Positions 63,278 through 64,000 of a stretch of DNA of 64,000 nucleotides are shown here, piece after piece. Source of the DNA: Mesorhizobium sp. (GTDB taxonomy: Bacteria > Pseudomonadota > Alphaproteobacteria > Rhizobiales > Rhizobiaceae); NCBI GenBank assembly GCA_004020645.1, contig SAQL01000003.1:310001-374000 (forward strand). Reading direction: 5' to 3'. The notes under the pieces were generated by a model, which did not search any database, had not been told where the DNA came from, and worked only from the letters and a program-made list of their open reading frames with translations. The stretch's first letter is position 1. Each line of letters opens with the position of its first letter. The translations under genes were made by a program, and so were the position numbers.

Positions 63278-64000
63278 TTATGCGGCTAGATCGCGCAGCA
63301 CATATTGCAGGATGCCGCCGTTCTTGAAGTAGTCGAGCTCGTCCAGCGTATCGATGCGGCAGATGATCGGAACGTTCTTCACCGTGCCGTCGCCATAGGT
63401 GATTTTCGCGACCATCTTCTGGCGCGGCTTGATGGCGCTCAGTCCGTCGATCTCGACCAGTTCGTCGCCCTTGAGGTTGAGCGAGGCCCATGAGGTGCCC
63501 TCCTCGAAGACGAAGGGGATGACCCCCATGCCGACCAGGTTCGAGCGGTGGATGCGCTCGAACGACTGAGCAATAACGGCGCGAACACCCAATAGGTTGG
63601 TGCCCTTGGCTGCCCAGTCGCGCGACGATCCGTTGCCGTATTCGACACCGGCGAAGATGACCAGCGGCACGCCTTCCTTCTTGTACTGCATGGCGGCGTC
63701 GTAGATCGATCTCTCTTCCTTCGACGGATAGTGGATGGTGTAGCCGCCTTCGCGGCCGTTCTCGCCCAGCATGTGGTTGCGGATGCGGATGTTGGCGAAA
63801 GTGCCGCGCATCATCACCTCGTGATTGCCGCGCCGCGTGCCGTACTGGTTGAAGTCGGCGACGCCGACGCCATGGTCGGTAAGATACTTGCCGGCCGGAG
63901 ATGCCGCCTTGATCGAGCCGGCCGGAGAGATGTGGTCGGTCGTGATCTTGTCGCCGAACAGGCCGAGCACGCGGGCGCCCTTGATGTCGCCGATTGTGCC
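63278..64000 (-). CDS. acnA: aconitate hydratase, C-terminal part (5' end outside window)
   Basis: The minus strand is open from the window edge to a stop at 63278, giving about 240 C-terminal residues. Includes [60 protein letters not shown] (swivel-domain substrate loop) and [20 protein letters not shown]. These are AcnA/IRP-type. TCA-cycle enzyme converting citrate to isocitrate. The [4Fe-4S] Cys region is outside the window. Confidence 0.97.
   Translation of the reverse strand, partial: GTIGDIKGARVLGLFGDKITTDHISPAGSIKAASPAGKYLTDHGVGVADFNQYGTRRGNHEVMMRGTFANIRIRNHMLGENGREGGYTIHYPSKEERSIYDAAMQYKKEGVPLVIFAGVEYGNGSSRDWAAKGTNLLGVRAVIAQSFERIHRSNLVGMGVIPFVFEEGTSWASLNLKGDELVEIDGLSAIKPRQKMVAKITYGDGTVKNVPIICRIDTLDELDYFKNGGILQYVLRDLAA

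Overview
The window is a high-GC chromosomal segment that most resembles an alphaproteobacterium of the order Rhizobiales (Hyphomicrobiales), probably Mesorhizobium or a close relative. This is inferred from the gene content: an SOS-controlled imuA-imuB-dnaE2 cassette behind a GTTC-N7-GTTC LexA box, ffh followed by a small chorismate mutase and rpsP, leuD/leuB/asd near each other, and DUF2794, DUF1737, IalB and DUF1236 proteins. Several families of short palindromic repeats of the rhizobial type also lie between genes. I see no rRNA, CRISPR array, transposase, integrase or prophage. The one tRNA is tRNA-Gly(GCC).

Layout. 1-10.3 kb is a carbohydrate-use locus on the minus strand: solute-binding protein, two permeases, ATPase, a fused Gfo/Idh/MocA-aldo/keto reductase, an RpiR/SIS regulator and a flavin monooxygenase running off the left edge. 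An AraC-type regulator is divergent, with a perfect 17-bp palindrome in the shared promoter region. 10.6-14.4 kb holds a small secreted protein, tRNA-Gly, a prolyl-tRNA editing protein, a thioredoxin-TPR protein, a Lon-type N-domain protein and a Trm112 protein. 14.4-20.3 kb is the mutagenesis cassette. 20.4-28.4 kb has a minimal metallopeptidase, DUF1737, a CitE-like lyase, a frameshifted DUF4173 membrane protein with a two-component system directly behind it, a DAO-type oxidoreductase and an acetyltransferase.

28.6-35.6 kb carries leuD, a secreted protein with an Ivy-like CxPHDC loop convergent with a MltB-type lytic transglycosylase, a flavin amine oxidase, a zinc peptidase, an SH3/DUF1236 protein and a CPBP protease. 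36-38.5 kb is ffh, chorismate mutase and rpsP, closed by a terminator. 38.5-49.2 kb has a lipoprotein, DoxX, bestrophin and ACT-domain proteins, asd, a DbpA-type helicase, a cold-shock-like/DUF805 fusion, leuB, RidA, a lipoprotein gene broken by an in-frame stop, and argG. 49.4-64 kb has LysE, rlmN, IalB-like, YkvA, a pterin dehydratase, LMW phosphatase, thpR, the tesA/ybbA/ybbP group, a YccA-type BI-1 protein, an acetyltransferase, DUF2794, DUF1223, a ceramidase-like protein and the 3' part of aconitase.

Most genes are housekeeping or metabolic. The observations most worth following are: the Ivy-like inhibitor candidate facing a lytic transglycosylase; the two-enzyme fusion inside the sugar-transport operon with its palindromic operator candidate; the unusually long imuA/imuB overlap; two broken genes (DUF4173 and the lipoprotein) that are either real decay or sequence errors; and an 8-bp repeat array with inverted copies between the ceramidase-like gene and aconitase.
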